Shown: positions 1 to 6,639 of the stretch, in pieces
How positions within the stretch are numbered: the stretch's first letter is position 1
How the letters are laid out: every line of letters starts with the position of its first letter
Source: Verrucomicrobia subdivision 6 bacterium
GTDB taxonomy: Bacteria; Verrucomicrobiota; Verrucomicrobiia; Methylacidiphilales; Verrucolacustridaceae
NCBI GenBank assembly: GCA_945866245.1
Contig: CAMBGW010000021.1
Location: forward strand, 1 to 12,007
Direction: 5' to 3'
Length of the DNA: 12,007 nucleotides
Notes under the pieces: generated by a model
Databases searched by the model: none
What the model was told of the DNA's origin: nothing
What the model saw: only the letters and a program-made list of their open reading frames with translations
Made by a program: the position numbers and the translations under genes

Positions 1-461
1 CGGTTGGGGGAGTTGTCTTTGGGGGTTGTTCCGAAAAGAGAGATGGAGATAAGGAGTTGGCGGGTTCGAATGGTTTCCCCGCCGACGATGGGCAGATGGA
101 GCTTTTTCGCGAGGAGGGAGAGTCCGCGATAGGCTTGGCGAATGCGTTGGGCGGAGCGGGCATTGGGGCAACCCACGGTGATGAGTGCGGCGCGGGGGGT
201 GGCGGCAGCGGCGGCAAAGTCGCTCAGGGGACGAGCGAGAGCTTTGCGACCGATGAGAGAGGCGGGGGTGGAGGGGGTGAAGTGGATGCCTTCGACGACG
301 GCATCGGTTTTTAGAACGAGGTCGAGGTTGTTGGAAAATGGGGAGAGGACAGCGCAGTCGTGACCTAAGGCGTGACGAATTCCTTTGGAAGGTTGCCGGC
401 CGAGAGCGGCGATCCAGTTACGGACCCAAAGATCTTCCGAAGAGAGGGGAAGTTTTTTCAT
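1..461 (-). CDS. thiL: Thiamine-monophosphate kinase, N-terminal part (cut by window edge)
   Basis: This would be the ATP-dependent kinase that converts thiamine monophosphate to thiamine diphosphate, the last step of cofactor synthesis in the cytosol. About 153 codons are visible; the C-terminal half lies beyond the left edge. Family landmarks appear in order: GHDCAVL (residues 33-39, the usual GDDxAV metal/nucleotide loop), TDAVVEGIHF (52-61), GRKALARPLSDFAA (71-84) and GGET (127-130, usually GGDT). The ATG at 461 overlaps the TGA of the upstream CPBP protease gene as ATGA, so translation is probably coupled and the start is well fixed; no good Shine-Dalgarno is visible. Deviations from textbook ThiL (GHD for GDD, Ala-rich segment after LSD, GGET) leave a diverged ThiL or a PurM/ThiL-fold relative possible, but the motif order supports ThiL. 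Confidence 0.82.
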   Translation of the reverse strand, partial: MKKLPLSSEDLWVRNWIAALGRQPSKGIRHALGHDCAVLSPFSNNLDLVLKTDAVVEGIHFTPSTPASLIGRKALARPLSDFAAAAATPRAALITVGCPNARSAQRIRQAYRGLSLLAKKLHLPIVGGETIRTRQLLISISLFGTTPKDNSPN

Positions 462-1231
462 GAGAGGGGGGGGCGTGCGAGGAGGATGATGATACAAGTA
501 TTCGCGTTAAAGAAGGAGTGGACAAGGATGGAGGGGATGATGCTTTGAGTGGTGCGGTAAATTCCGGCGAGAGCGACTCCAAAAAAAGTGAGAGGGATGA
601 GAGTGGGGGTGTGCAGATGGACAGCACCGAAGGCGAGGGCGGAGATCCATTGGGCTTGGGATACGGGGAGGCGGTGGGCGAGCCAAGGGAAGAGAGTTCC
701 GCGGAAAAAAATTTCTTCCGATATGGGCGCGATGATTAGGGCGTAGGTGAGGAAGGGGAGGAGGGTTTTTGTGTCGCGGGCTTCGAGGAAGCGGGTCATG
801 GCAGGTTGAGGTTCGAGTGGCAGGCCAAGGGCGAGGGTGAGAAGGGCGCTTGCGAGCAGGAGAATGATGATGGGAATAAAAAGAGTGAGCATGGTGCGGA
901 GGGAGAGGGCGAGGTCACGGATGGGTTGAGTCCGGTGAAGACCCCAGAATGAGATAGGTTTTTTGCCGCCGAATCCGAGCAGGATCATGCTGACGGCGAG
1001 GACGCAGCCTAGGAGGAGAGTGGGGTAGAGCCATGTGGTGAGACCGATGGCTGTGGTGCCGAGGAGAAAAGTAGGGGCGGGAAGTGGGAGAGTGGGAGTG
1101 GGCTCGGAGGGCAAGGGGGTCAAGAGGAGGCGAAGCCTGGTGAAGCCGCCGAAAAAGAGAGAGGCGAGCGCGAGAGTGAAGAGGAGGGCACCGTAAAGGA
1201 GAGCGGGTGTGGGTGGAGACCAAGAAGTCAT
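458..1231 (-). CDS. CPBP-family intramembrane metalloprotease (CAAX protease/Abi type)
   Basis: This 257-residue polytopic membrane protein carries the three CPBP (Abi/type II CAAX protease) signatures: EEIFFRG (residues 172-178, the EExxxR catalytic motif), FGAVHLH (201-207, with His205/His207) and HSFFNAN (238-244). Hydrophobic segments lie roughly at 10-30, 55-87, 113-137, 155-171, 209-225 and 231-250. Members cleave or process membrane-associated peptides and proteins; some act in bacteriocin immunity or peptide maturation, but nothing here identifies a substrate. It begins with ATG at 1231 after a weak leader with no convincing Shine-Dalgarno, and its TGA overlaps the thiL ATG, so the two form a minus-strand operon. 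The link to thiamine synthesis is positional only. Family assignment is secure; function is open. Confidence 0.88.
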   Translation of the reverse strand: MTSWSPPTPALLYGALLFTLALASLFFGGFTRLRLLLTPLPSEPTPTLPLPAPTFLLGTTAIGLTTWLYPTLLLGCVLAVSMILLGFGGKKPISFWGLHRTQPIRDLALSLRTMLTLFIPIIILLLASALLTLALGLPLEPQPAMTRFLEARDTKTLLPFLTYALIIAPISEEIFFRGTLFPWLAHRLPVSQAQWISALAFGAVHLHTPTLIPLTFFGVALAGIYRTTQSIIPSILVHSFFNANTCIIILLARPPLS

Positions 1232-1305
1232 CGAATCAAGTTAAGGGAAAAGCGGGGTGAGGAGAATTTTTGATTTTGGATTCTTATTTTTTGATTGTTG
1301 GAATA

Positions 1306-1391
1306 CGCCCTGGGCGGGGGACAGCCCGCATTTGCGGGACGCGTCACCGCGGTTACGGGACGCGCTCACGCGCGCTTTCGCGCGGATTTTT
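1306..1391. repeat. GC-rich hairpin cluster with imperfect tandem repeat
   Basis: The divergent spacer between the CPBP gene and the adenylyl cyclase (1232-1421) splits into an AT-rich half (about 1263-1300, with TTTTTGATT at 1267-1275 and again near 1288-1296) and this GC-rich half. In the latter I see CCCGCA/TGCGGG (1325-1330 and 1333-1338), the palindrome ACCGCGGT (1346-1353), and CGCGCG-CTTT-CGCGCG (1369-1384) followed by GA and TTTTT (1387-1391). The segments at 1335-1347 and 1356-1369 are near copies (CGGGACGCG, then T or CT, then CAC). The last hairpin plus T-run resembles an intrinsic terminator on the + strand, but no + strand gene ends here. It may be a dispersed repeat or a leader regulating the cyclase. 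Confidence 0.55.
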
Positions 1392-1430
1392 GGTTGGGGT
1401 GGGGGGTGTGGTGAGGCATGATTGAGGTGG

Positions 1431-3146
1431 ATGAAGCATTCGATTGCCCTGAAGATTTTTGCGTTGGCATTAGGAATCATTGGGTTGACGGTGGTAGTGG
1501 CGATTTTGACCAACATCGAAGTGATCGGCTTGGGACGTGACGTGGCCACCGTGGCCAGAAAAACGATTCCGTTGGCGAGCAGAGCGGCGGATTTGAATGA
1601 GGCGGGACTATTTCGGCGGGTGGCTTTTGAGCGTTTGTATCGAGAGTACGGGGAAGCCCAGCCTGACCAGGAAACTATCAAGCAGGCGATGGAGAATTTC
1701 GAAAAAAATACCACTCAAGTTTACGAGTTGAGTGCCCAGATTCGGGACGAGTTGAAAGTGTTGCCGGATGACCCTCAAGAAAGGGAGTTGGCGGCACAGA
1801 CTCGGGAGTTGGTGCGTCAGATCGAAAGCAGTTTTTCCTCGACCACAGATATAGCTCGCTCAACTTTACAGGCTCGAAAGGCGGGGGATCGGGCAAAGGC
1901 GAAAGAGCTTTTGGAGTTTACCTTCAAAGGGCAGGCAGAACTTCGGGAGTTGCGCGGCAAGCTGCAACAGGTGACGGCCCAGATGGCAGAGATTTCTGCG
2001 GTGAGTGCAGAAAATAGAAAGAACAGAGTGTTGATTAGCAGTTCTGCCACAACTTTACTCGCGGTGATTCTGGGTTTGGGGGCGGCGTGGATGATTTCAC
2101 GGAATATGGCTAAACCGGTGTTAGATCTCCTCGTGAGCACCCGACGTGTGCAGGGCGGGGATTTCTCGGCTCATACCGGGAAACTTCCCGAGGATGAGAT
2201 TGGGCAGCTGGGAGAAAACTTTAATTTGATGGTGGGGGAACTTCGGAGGAAGGCGGATCTGCAAAAGGCGATTGGTTCCTATATTGATCCGCGAATTGTG
2301 GAAAAGGTGATTTTACCAGGTCGGCCTGAGGATGTGATGGGACAAAAAAGGTTGATGACGGTTCTTTTTACGGATTTGGTGGGTTTCACTACGTTGGGGG
2401 AAAATCTGACGGCAGGTGGTTTGGTTCACGTGATTAACCGCTATTTTACCTTGATGTCGGAGTGTGTGCAGAAAGAGAAGGGGATCATCGATAAGTTTAT
2501 TGGGGATGCAATTATGGCGTACTGGGGGCCGCCTTTTATTGCGGAGGAGGAGCAGGGAATGGCGGCGTGCCGGGCGGCTTTGGCCCAAGTAGAGGCCTTG
2601 GCACGTTTTCGCGTGGAACTGCCTGATCTGATGGGAATGAGAAAAAATCTTCCTCTCATTAATTTGCGGATTGGAATGGCGACGGGGGAGGTGGTGGTAG
2701 GAAATATTGGAAGTGAGACGGCTCGCAGTTACACGGTGATGGGGGATACGGTAAATTTGGCGTCTCGATTCGAGTCAGCGAACACGATGTATGGCACGAG
2801 GATCCTCATTTCGGAGGAGACGCGCCGAATGGTCGAGCGGGGAATGGAGACAAGGGAGGTGGATATGATTGCGGTGAAAGGGAAAAGTGATCCGGTGGGG
2901 ATTTATGAGTTACTGGCAGAGCATGGAAAATTGAAGCCTGAGGTGGAAGATAGACGAGCCAGGTCTGAGCAGGCGCTAGGGGCTTACCGGCGGCAGGATT
3001 GGCCGGTGGCTGAGGGATTATTTCGAGAGATGGTGGAAAAGTATGCGGATGGTCCTGCAAAAACATTTTTGGAGCGAATTCCCTTTTTGAAGAAAAATCC
3101 GCCGGGTGCTGGTTGGGACGGGGTTTGGCGGATGACGGAGAAGTAG
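1431..3146 (+). CDS. Membrane-bound class III adenylyl cyclase with HAMP domain
   Basis: Predicted to make cAMP from ATP in response to a signal. From the ATG at 1431 it has 571 residues: membrane segment 8-28, an extracytoplasmic helical sensor region (about 30-198), membrane segment 199-222, HAMP (about 223-275), a catalytic domain (305-495) and a short helical tail (505-571) ending in a motif around WDGV. Catalytic residues are visible: metal-binding Asp315 (FTDLVGFT) and Asp359 (DKFIGDA), adenine-contacting Lys355 and Thr435, and transition-state Asn442 and Arg446 (GDTVNLASR). The Lys/Thr pair fits class IIIb cyclases. Start choice is uncertain: TTG at 1422 has GAGG with 5-nt spacing (1413-1416), while ATG 1431 has GAGG only 3 nt away. 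I prefer ATG. It is convergent with zwf, 3 nt apart. The sensed ligand is unknown. Confidence 0.92.
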   Translation: MKHSIALKIFALALGIIGLTVVVAILTNIEVIGLGRDVATVARKTIPLASRAADLNEAGLFRRVAFERLYREYGEAQPDQETIKQAMENFEKNTTQVYELSAQIRDELKVLPDDPQERELAAQTRELVRQIESSFSSTTDIARSTLQARKAGDRAKAKELLEFTFKGQAELRELRGKLQQVTAQMAEISAVSAENRKNRVLISSSATTLLAVILGLGAAWMISRNMAKPVLDLLVSTRRVQGGDFSAHTGKLPEDEIGQLGENFNLMVGELRRKADLQKAIGSYIDPRIVEKVILPGRPEDVMGQKRLMTVLFTDLVGFTTLGENLTAGGLVHVINRYFTLMSECVQKEKGIIDKFIGDAIMAYWGPPFIAEEEQGMAACRAALAQVEALARFRVELPDLMGMRKNLPLINLRIGMATGEVVVGNIGSETARSYTVMGDTVNLASRFESANTMYGTRILISEETRRMVERGMETREVDMIAVKGKSDPVGIYELLAEHGKLKPEVEDRRARSEQALGAYRRQDWPVAEGLFREMVEKYADGPAKTFLERIPFLKKNPPGAGWDGVWRMTEK

Positions 3147-3149
3147 GCG

Positions 3150-4682
3150 TTAAGCTTTCGCTCGGGCGTCGAGGTCGACCCAGTGATTCCCGTCGGCCTT
3201 GAGCATGTGATCGGCTTCGAGCGGTCCCCACGTGCCGGTGCGGTAGAGGGACATGGGATTTTGGTCCCAACCTTGGCGAACGGCGTCGACGATACGCCAG
3301 GCTTCGAGAACTTCATCATCCCTTGTGAAGAGGGTAGAGTCGCCGAAGATGGCATCGCCGAGAAGACGTTCGTAAGCTTCGGGGGAGTAGGAGCCGAATT
3401 CGCTGGCGTAGCAGAACTCCATATCGACCGGTTGGACGGAGCTCCGGCCGGGTTGTTTGGCATTGAAGCAGAGGTGAACTCCCTCGTTCGGTTGGAGGCG
3501 GATATGCATGGCGTTGCGGCTGAGAAGATCTCCAAGCTCCGCGCGAAAGAGGGCGGCGGGGGGGCGACGGAAGACGATAACGATTTCTGAGGCTCGGGTG
3601 GTGAGGGCTTTCCCGGTGCGAAGATAGAAGGGAACGCCTGACCAGCGCCAGTTATCGATTTGGATTTTGAGGGCGGCGTAGGTTTCGGTGGAGGAGTTGG
3701 GATTGACGCGATCGGTTTGGCGATAGCCTTCGTACTGGGCGCGGACGGTGCTGGAGCGGATGGTTTCGATCTTGGGTGTGGTGATGGAGCGGAGGACTTT
3801 TACTTTTTCGTCGTGGATCGATTGGGAGGTGAGGTTGGCGGGTGGCTCCATGGCGGTGATGGAGAGAAGCTGCATCATGTGGTTTTGCACCATGTCCCGC
3901 ATGGCTCCGACTTCATCGTAGAAGGCGCCTCGGGTGCCGACCCCTTCCTGTTCGGCTACGGTGATCTGAACATTGTCGATCAGGTTACTATTCCAGATCG
4001 GCTCCCAAATGGAGTTGGCGAAGCGAAAGTAGAGGAGATTCTGAACGGTTTCTTTGCCGAGGTAATGGTCGATACGAAAGAGGTTGGTTTCGTCGAGGCA
4101 GGATTGGAGATCGGTCACGAGTTGGCGGGCGGAGGTGAGGTCGTGACCGAAAGGTTTTTCGACGACGACCCGACCTTTGAGGCCTTGGCCGACGAGTCCA
4201 GCGGCGGAGAGCTGCTTGACGACGGTGGCAAAATAGTCGGGAGCGGTGGCGAGATAGAAGATGTGTTGGGTCAGGCCGCGGGTTTTGGCTAATTCATCCA
4301 GGGTTTGTTTGAGTTGCTGGTAGGCTTTTGGGTCGTCGAAGTTACCGGCGTGGTAGGAGAGTTTTGGGGTGAAGTTTTTCCAGTCCTCGGCAGGGATCGG
4401 GCGAAGGCGAGAAAACTTATCGAGGCCTTCTTTCATTTCCTTGCGGAACTCGTCGTTGGTTTTTGGGCGGCGGGCGAAGCCGATGATGGCGTAGTCGGAG
4501 GGGAGGGCTTGTTCGTGTTGCAGCCCAAAGAGGGCGGGGACAAGTTTACGAGTGGTCAGATCTCCGCTGGCGCCGAAGATGACCATGACGAAGGGTGGCA
4601 AAATGCGATCGGGCTTTGCGGAGGGGCCGCTGGACGTTTTCTTGCCGGAGGGCACGAGGGCGGGGGCGGTGGCGGGGCTCAT
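3150..4682 (-). CDS. zwf: Glucose-6-phosphate 1-dehydrogenase
   Basis: Oxidises glucose 6-phosphate to 6-phosphoglucono-1,5-lactone with NADP+ (or NAD+), the entry to the oxidative pentose-phosphate and Entner-Doudoroff routes. The 510-residue product has normal family length. Visible motifs are the nucleotide-binding GASGDLTTRKL (37-47), EKPFG (175-179), the signature RIDHYLGKE (203-211) with catalytic His206, RDMVQNHMMQ with His268, and RTGK (355-358). The first about 25 residues are Pro/Ser/Lys-rich and precede the conserved fold. I chose ATG at 4682 because it overlaps the pgl stop as ATGA; the only upstream in-frame alternative is a TTG at 4694. Translation is probably coupled to pgl, whose product hydrolyses the lactone made here. 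Stop TAA at 3150-3152. Confidence 0.97.
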   Translation of the reverse strand: MSPATAPALVPSGKKTSSGPSAKPDRILPPFVMVIFGASGDLTTRKLVPALFGLQHEQALPSDYAIIGFARRPKTNDEFRKEMKEGLDKFSRLRPIPAEDWKNFTPKLSYHAGNFDDPKAYQQLKQTLDELAKTRGLTQHIFYLATAPDYFATVVKQLSAAGLVGQGLKGRVVVEKPFGHDLTSARQLVTDLQSCLDETNLFRIDHYLGKETVQNLLYFRFANSIWEPIWNSNLIDNVQITVAEQEGVGTRGAFYDEVGAMRDMVQNHMMQLLSITAMEPPANLTSQSIHDEKVKVLRSITTPKIETIRSSTVRAQYEGYRQTDRVNPNSSTETYAALKIQIDNWRWSGVPFYLRTGKALTTRASEIVIVFRRPPAALFRAELGDLLSRNAMHIRLQPNEGVHLCFNAKQPGRSSVQPVDMEFCYASEFGSYSPEAYERLLGDAIFGDSTLFTRDDEVLEAWRIVDAVRQGWDQNPMSLYRTGTWGPLEADHMLKADGNHWVDLDARAKA

Positions 4683-5359
4683 GGCTGGGAACAATGGTAG
4701 ATTTCGATTGTTCCGCGGTCACTACGAACCTTAGCTGCGGGAAAGGTGGCTTTGGGGTCGTCTTGGGCCAAGGCGCGGATGTAGGGCTCTTTGGAAGGGC
4801 CGCGGGTAACAAACCAAATAGCTCGGGCGTAGCGAAGAAGAGTGTAGGTGGAAGTTATGCGCCAGACACCGAGTTTGGGGACGAAGTTGGCAGCCATGAG
4901 AAGTTTTTCCTCCTTCAAAGCGGCGGTTTCGGGAAAAAGGGAGGAGGTGTGGCCGTCGTCGCCGATGCCGAGAAGGATGAGGTCGAAGCGGGGAGGATCG
5001 CCGAGGTCGGTGCGGATCTGTTTTTCGTAGGCGCGGGCACCAACTTCGGCGGTGGCGATTTCGCTATGAACGCGTTCGATATGGACGCCGGTACCATGAA
5101 AGGCTTCGTTGACCATGCGGTAGTTACTGTCTTTGTGGTCGGGGGTGACCCATCGTTCGTCTCCGAGGTAGAGGCGGGTGGCGGACCAGGGCCATTTGAG
5201 TTGGGCGAGGCGCTGATAAAGGGGTTTGGGGGTGGAGCCTCCTGAGAGAGAGACGTGGAAGGTGCCGCGGGCTTGGAGGGCGGGGCCGCCGAGTGATTCC
5301 CAGGCTGTGACCATGGAGTCGAGCCACGGGGTAGGTTCAGAAAACTCGTGCAAAATCAT
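4679..5359 (-). CDS. pgl: 6-phosphogluconolactonase
   Basis: Hydrolyses 6-phosphogluconolactone to 6-phosphogluconate in the cytosol, following the dehydrogenase encoded by the next gene. At 226 residues it has the usual length of the Pgl/glucosamine-6-phosphate isomerase-like fold. Motifs seen are SGGSTPKPLY (39-48, phosphate binding), GDERWV (66-71), SNYRMV (78-83) and GIGDDGHTSSLFP (131-143, the strongest family signature with the catalytic His region). The start is ATG at 5359 in an AT-rich leader with no strong Shine-Dalgarno. It is the first gene of a minus-strand pgl-zwf pair, ending in an ATGA overlap, and it is divergently oriented from ppk2 across 90 bp. Nothing in the sequence looks broken. 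Confidence 0.95.
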   Translation of the reverse strand: MILHEFSEPTPWLDSMVTAWESLGGPALQARGTFHVSLSGGSTPKPLYQRLAQLKWPWSATRLYLGDERWVTPDHKDSNYRMVNEAFHGTGVHIERVHSEIATAEVGARAYEKQIRTDLGDPPRFDLILLGIGDDGHTSSLFPETAALKEEKLLMAANFVPKLGVWRITSTYTLLRYARAIWFVTRGPSKEPYIRALAQDDPKATFPAAKVRSDRGTIEIYHCSQP

Positions 5360-5449
5360 AAAAAAAGAGTGCCAAAATTTATGATAAAAGCGATGGGCAA
5401 TTCGGAGGTTGGGGCTGGCAGTTTTCGGGGAATTGGGTAGGCAGAGAGG
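5360..5449. promoter_or_regulatory. Divergent spacer, likely promoters for pgl-zwf and ppk2
   Basis: This 90-bp spacer separates divergent genes, so it should hold at least one promoter for each side. The pgl-proximal part (5360-5395) is AT-rich, including a run of seven A and TATGAT at 5380-5385 on the + strand, which is close to a -10 hexamer and could drive ppk2. I find no convincing -35 at 17 bp. On the ppk2 side, GGGTAGG (5435-5441) and GAGAGG (5444-5449) precede the ATG at 5450 as Shine-Dalgarno candidates. The promoter call rests on gene arrangement and base composition only. Confidence 0.4.
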
Positions 5450-6175
5450 ATGAAGAGCCGATTAGAGAAGCTGGATTTGGACAAGCAGATCCAGGAGAAG
5501 TCGGAGTATCGGGAGAAGTTGCGGGGTTTGCAGCTAAAGCTTCTTCACGCCCAGCGTCTTTTGCAGGAAACTTCGAAAAATCTGATTCTTGTCTTTGAGG
5601 GGCCGGATGCGGCTGGGAAGGGCGGGGTGATCAAAAGATTGACGGAGAGGTTGGATCCTCGGTTGGTGCGAGTGTGGTCGGTGGTCAAGCCGACGGAGGA
5701 GGAGAAGGCACACCATTATCTGTGGCGTTTTTGGGGCAAGCTGCCGGTGATGGGGCAAACGGCGATTTTTGATCGCAGCTGGTACGGTCGGGTTTTGGTC
5801 GAGCGGGTGGAGGGATTTGCCAAGAAGGAGGAGTGGAAGCGGGGCTATCGGGAGATTCAGGATTTTGAGAGAACGCTGATGGATGGGGGGACAATTTTAA
5901 TGAAGTACTTTGTGCATATTACAAAGTCGGAGCAGTTGCGGCGTTTTGAGAGGCGAGCGGCGGATCCGTATAAGCATTGGAAGATCAGTGAGGAGGATTG
6001 GCGAAATCGCAGAAAGTGGAATGAGCATATTCTGGCGGCGGAGGAGATGTTTACGAGGACGAGCTCGCGTGGGGCTCCTTGGCATTTAATTGAGGGAAAT
6101 TATAAGTGGTATACGCGGATTAAGGTGATGAAACTTTTAGTGAAGCGATTGGAGCAGGAGTTTGGAAATTTGTGA
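5450..6175 (+). CDS. ppk2: PPK2-family polyphosphate kinase
   Basis: PPK2 enzymes transfer phosphate between inorganic polyphosphate and nucleotides (AMP, ADP or GDP, depending on class), usually in the direction of nucleotide phosphorylation. The 241-residue product has the single-domain P-loop fold: Walker A GPDAAGKGG (51-59), FDRSWYGRVLVERV (107-120, Walker B and the family signature), and the lid region with FERRAADPYKHWKIS (166-180). A charged helical N-terminus (1-45) precedes the core. The substrate class cannot be set from sequence by eye. The start is ATG at 5450 with purine-rich GAGAGG directly before it and GGGTAGG further up. Its TGA overlaps the next gene's GTG (GTGA), so it heads a plus-strand cluster. 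Confidence 0.93.
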   Translation: MKSRLEKLDLDKQIQEKSEYREKLRGLQLKLLHAQRLLQETSKNLILVFEGPDAAGKGGVIKRLTERLDPRLVRVWSVVKPTEEEKAHHYLWRFWGKLPVMGQTAIFDRSWYGRVLVERVEGFAKKEEWKRGYREIQDFERTLMDGGTILMKYFVHITKSEQLRRFERRAADPYKHWKISEEDWRNRRKWNEHILAAEEMFTRTSSRGAPWHLIEGNYKWYTRIKVMKLLVKRLEQEFGNL

Positions 6176-6579
6176 AGGATGGGGGGGTCGAACGAGAGTT
6201 CACCGTCTATTTTTTTGATACGGATGCGGGTGGGGTGGTTCATAACCTGACGTATCTGCGATGGATTGAGGCGGTGCGAACCGATTTAGCGGAGGAGTTG
6301 GGGTGGGGAATCGGGGAGATGGTGGGTGGGGAGCACGGGTGCCCGGTGTTAACGAAGACGGAGGTGGAGTATTTGCGGCCGGCCCGTTTGGGGGATCGGG
6401 TGCGAGTTGTTTCACGATTGGGGAAAGTGGGGAAGGTGCGTTTCACGGTGGAGTCGGAGGTGAGGGGAGTGGAGGGGGAGGTATTTTGTCGCGCCAGACA
6501 GGAGCTAGTTGCGGTGGATTTAAAAACGGGAAAGGCAAAGGGTTTGAGGGAGGATTGGCAGAAGAAGCACGGATCGTGA
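6172..6579 (+). CDS. Hotdog-fold acyl-CoA thioesterase (4HBT/YbgC family)
   Basis: This 135-residue protein has the 4-hydroxybenzoyl-CoA thioesterase/YbgC signature at its N-terminus: FFDTDAGGVVHNLTYLRWIE (14-33). Asp18 is the expected catalytic acid, and VVHN sits where related enzymes have VVYH or VVYN. Members hydrolyse acyl-CoA (or acyl-ACP) thioesters in the cytosol; YbgC is linked to the Tol-Pal envelope cluster in enterobacteria, but no tol or pal gene is here, so the substrate is unknown. The start is GTG at 6172, overlapping the ppk2 stop as GTGA, with AGGAG 11 nt upstream inside ppk2. No in-frame ATG exists nearby, so GTG is preferred. The gene is extremely G-rich on the coding strand (32 G against 8 C in 6301-6360). 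Confidence 0.88.
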   Translation: MKDGGVEREFTVYFFDTDAGGVVHNLTYLRWIEAVRTDLAEELGWGIGEMVGGEHGCPVLTKTEVEYLRPARLGDRVRVVSRLGKVGKVRFTVESEVRGVEGEVFCRARQELVAVDLKTGKAKGLREDWQKKHGS

Positions 6580-6639
6580 TGGGGTTGGGGTGTAGGCTTG
6601 AGGCGGGTCGTGGGTGTGGCAGAATCGTTCCTTGGAAAT

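Noticed and set aside
1369..1391. Intrinsic terminator
   Set aside because: The stem and T-run look right on the + strand, but the gene to the left is on the minus strand and none ends here; I keep it only as part of the repeat element.
1241..1714. Minus-strand open frame crossing the divergent spacer
   Set aside because: It overlaps the cyclase 5' end in antisense and its tail comes from the AT-rich and hairpin repeats; no family resemblance or Shine-Dalgarno.
3660..4292. Long + strand open frame of 210 codons opposite zwf
   Set aside because: Its translation is low-complexity Gly/Val/Asp/Glu text antisense to conserved zwf codons; it is a shadow of the real gene.
4683..4694. Upstream TTG start for zwf
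   Set aside because: The ATG at 4682 overlaps the pgl stop as ATGA and begins a sequence of normal family length; the TTG adds four residues without support.
4595..5245. Open + strand frame of 216 codons spanning the pgl/zwf junction
   Set aside because: It is antisense to two well-conserved genes and shows no recognisable motif.
6598..6639. Upstream TTG start for ilvD
   Set aside because: It would add 14 residues not expected in the family; ATG 6640 gives a typical dihydroxy-acid dehydratase N-terminus.
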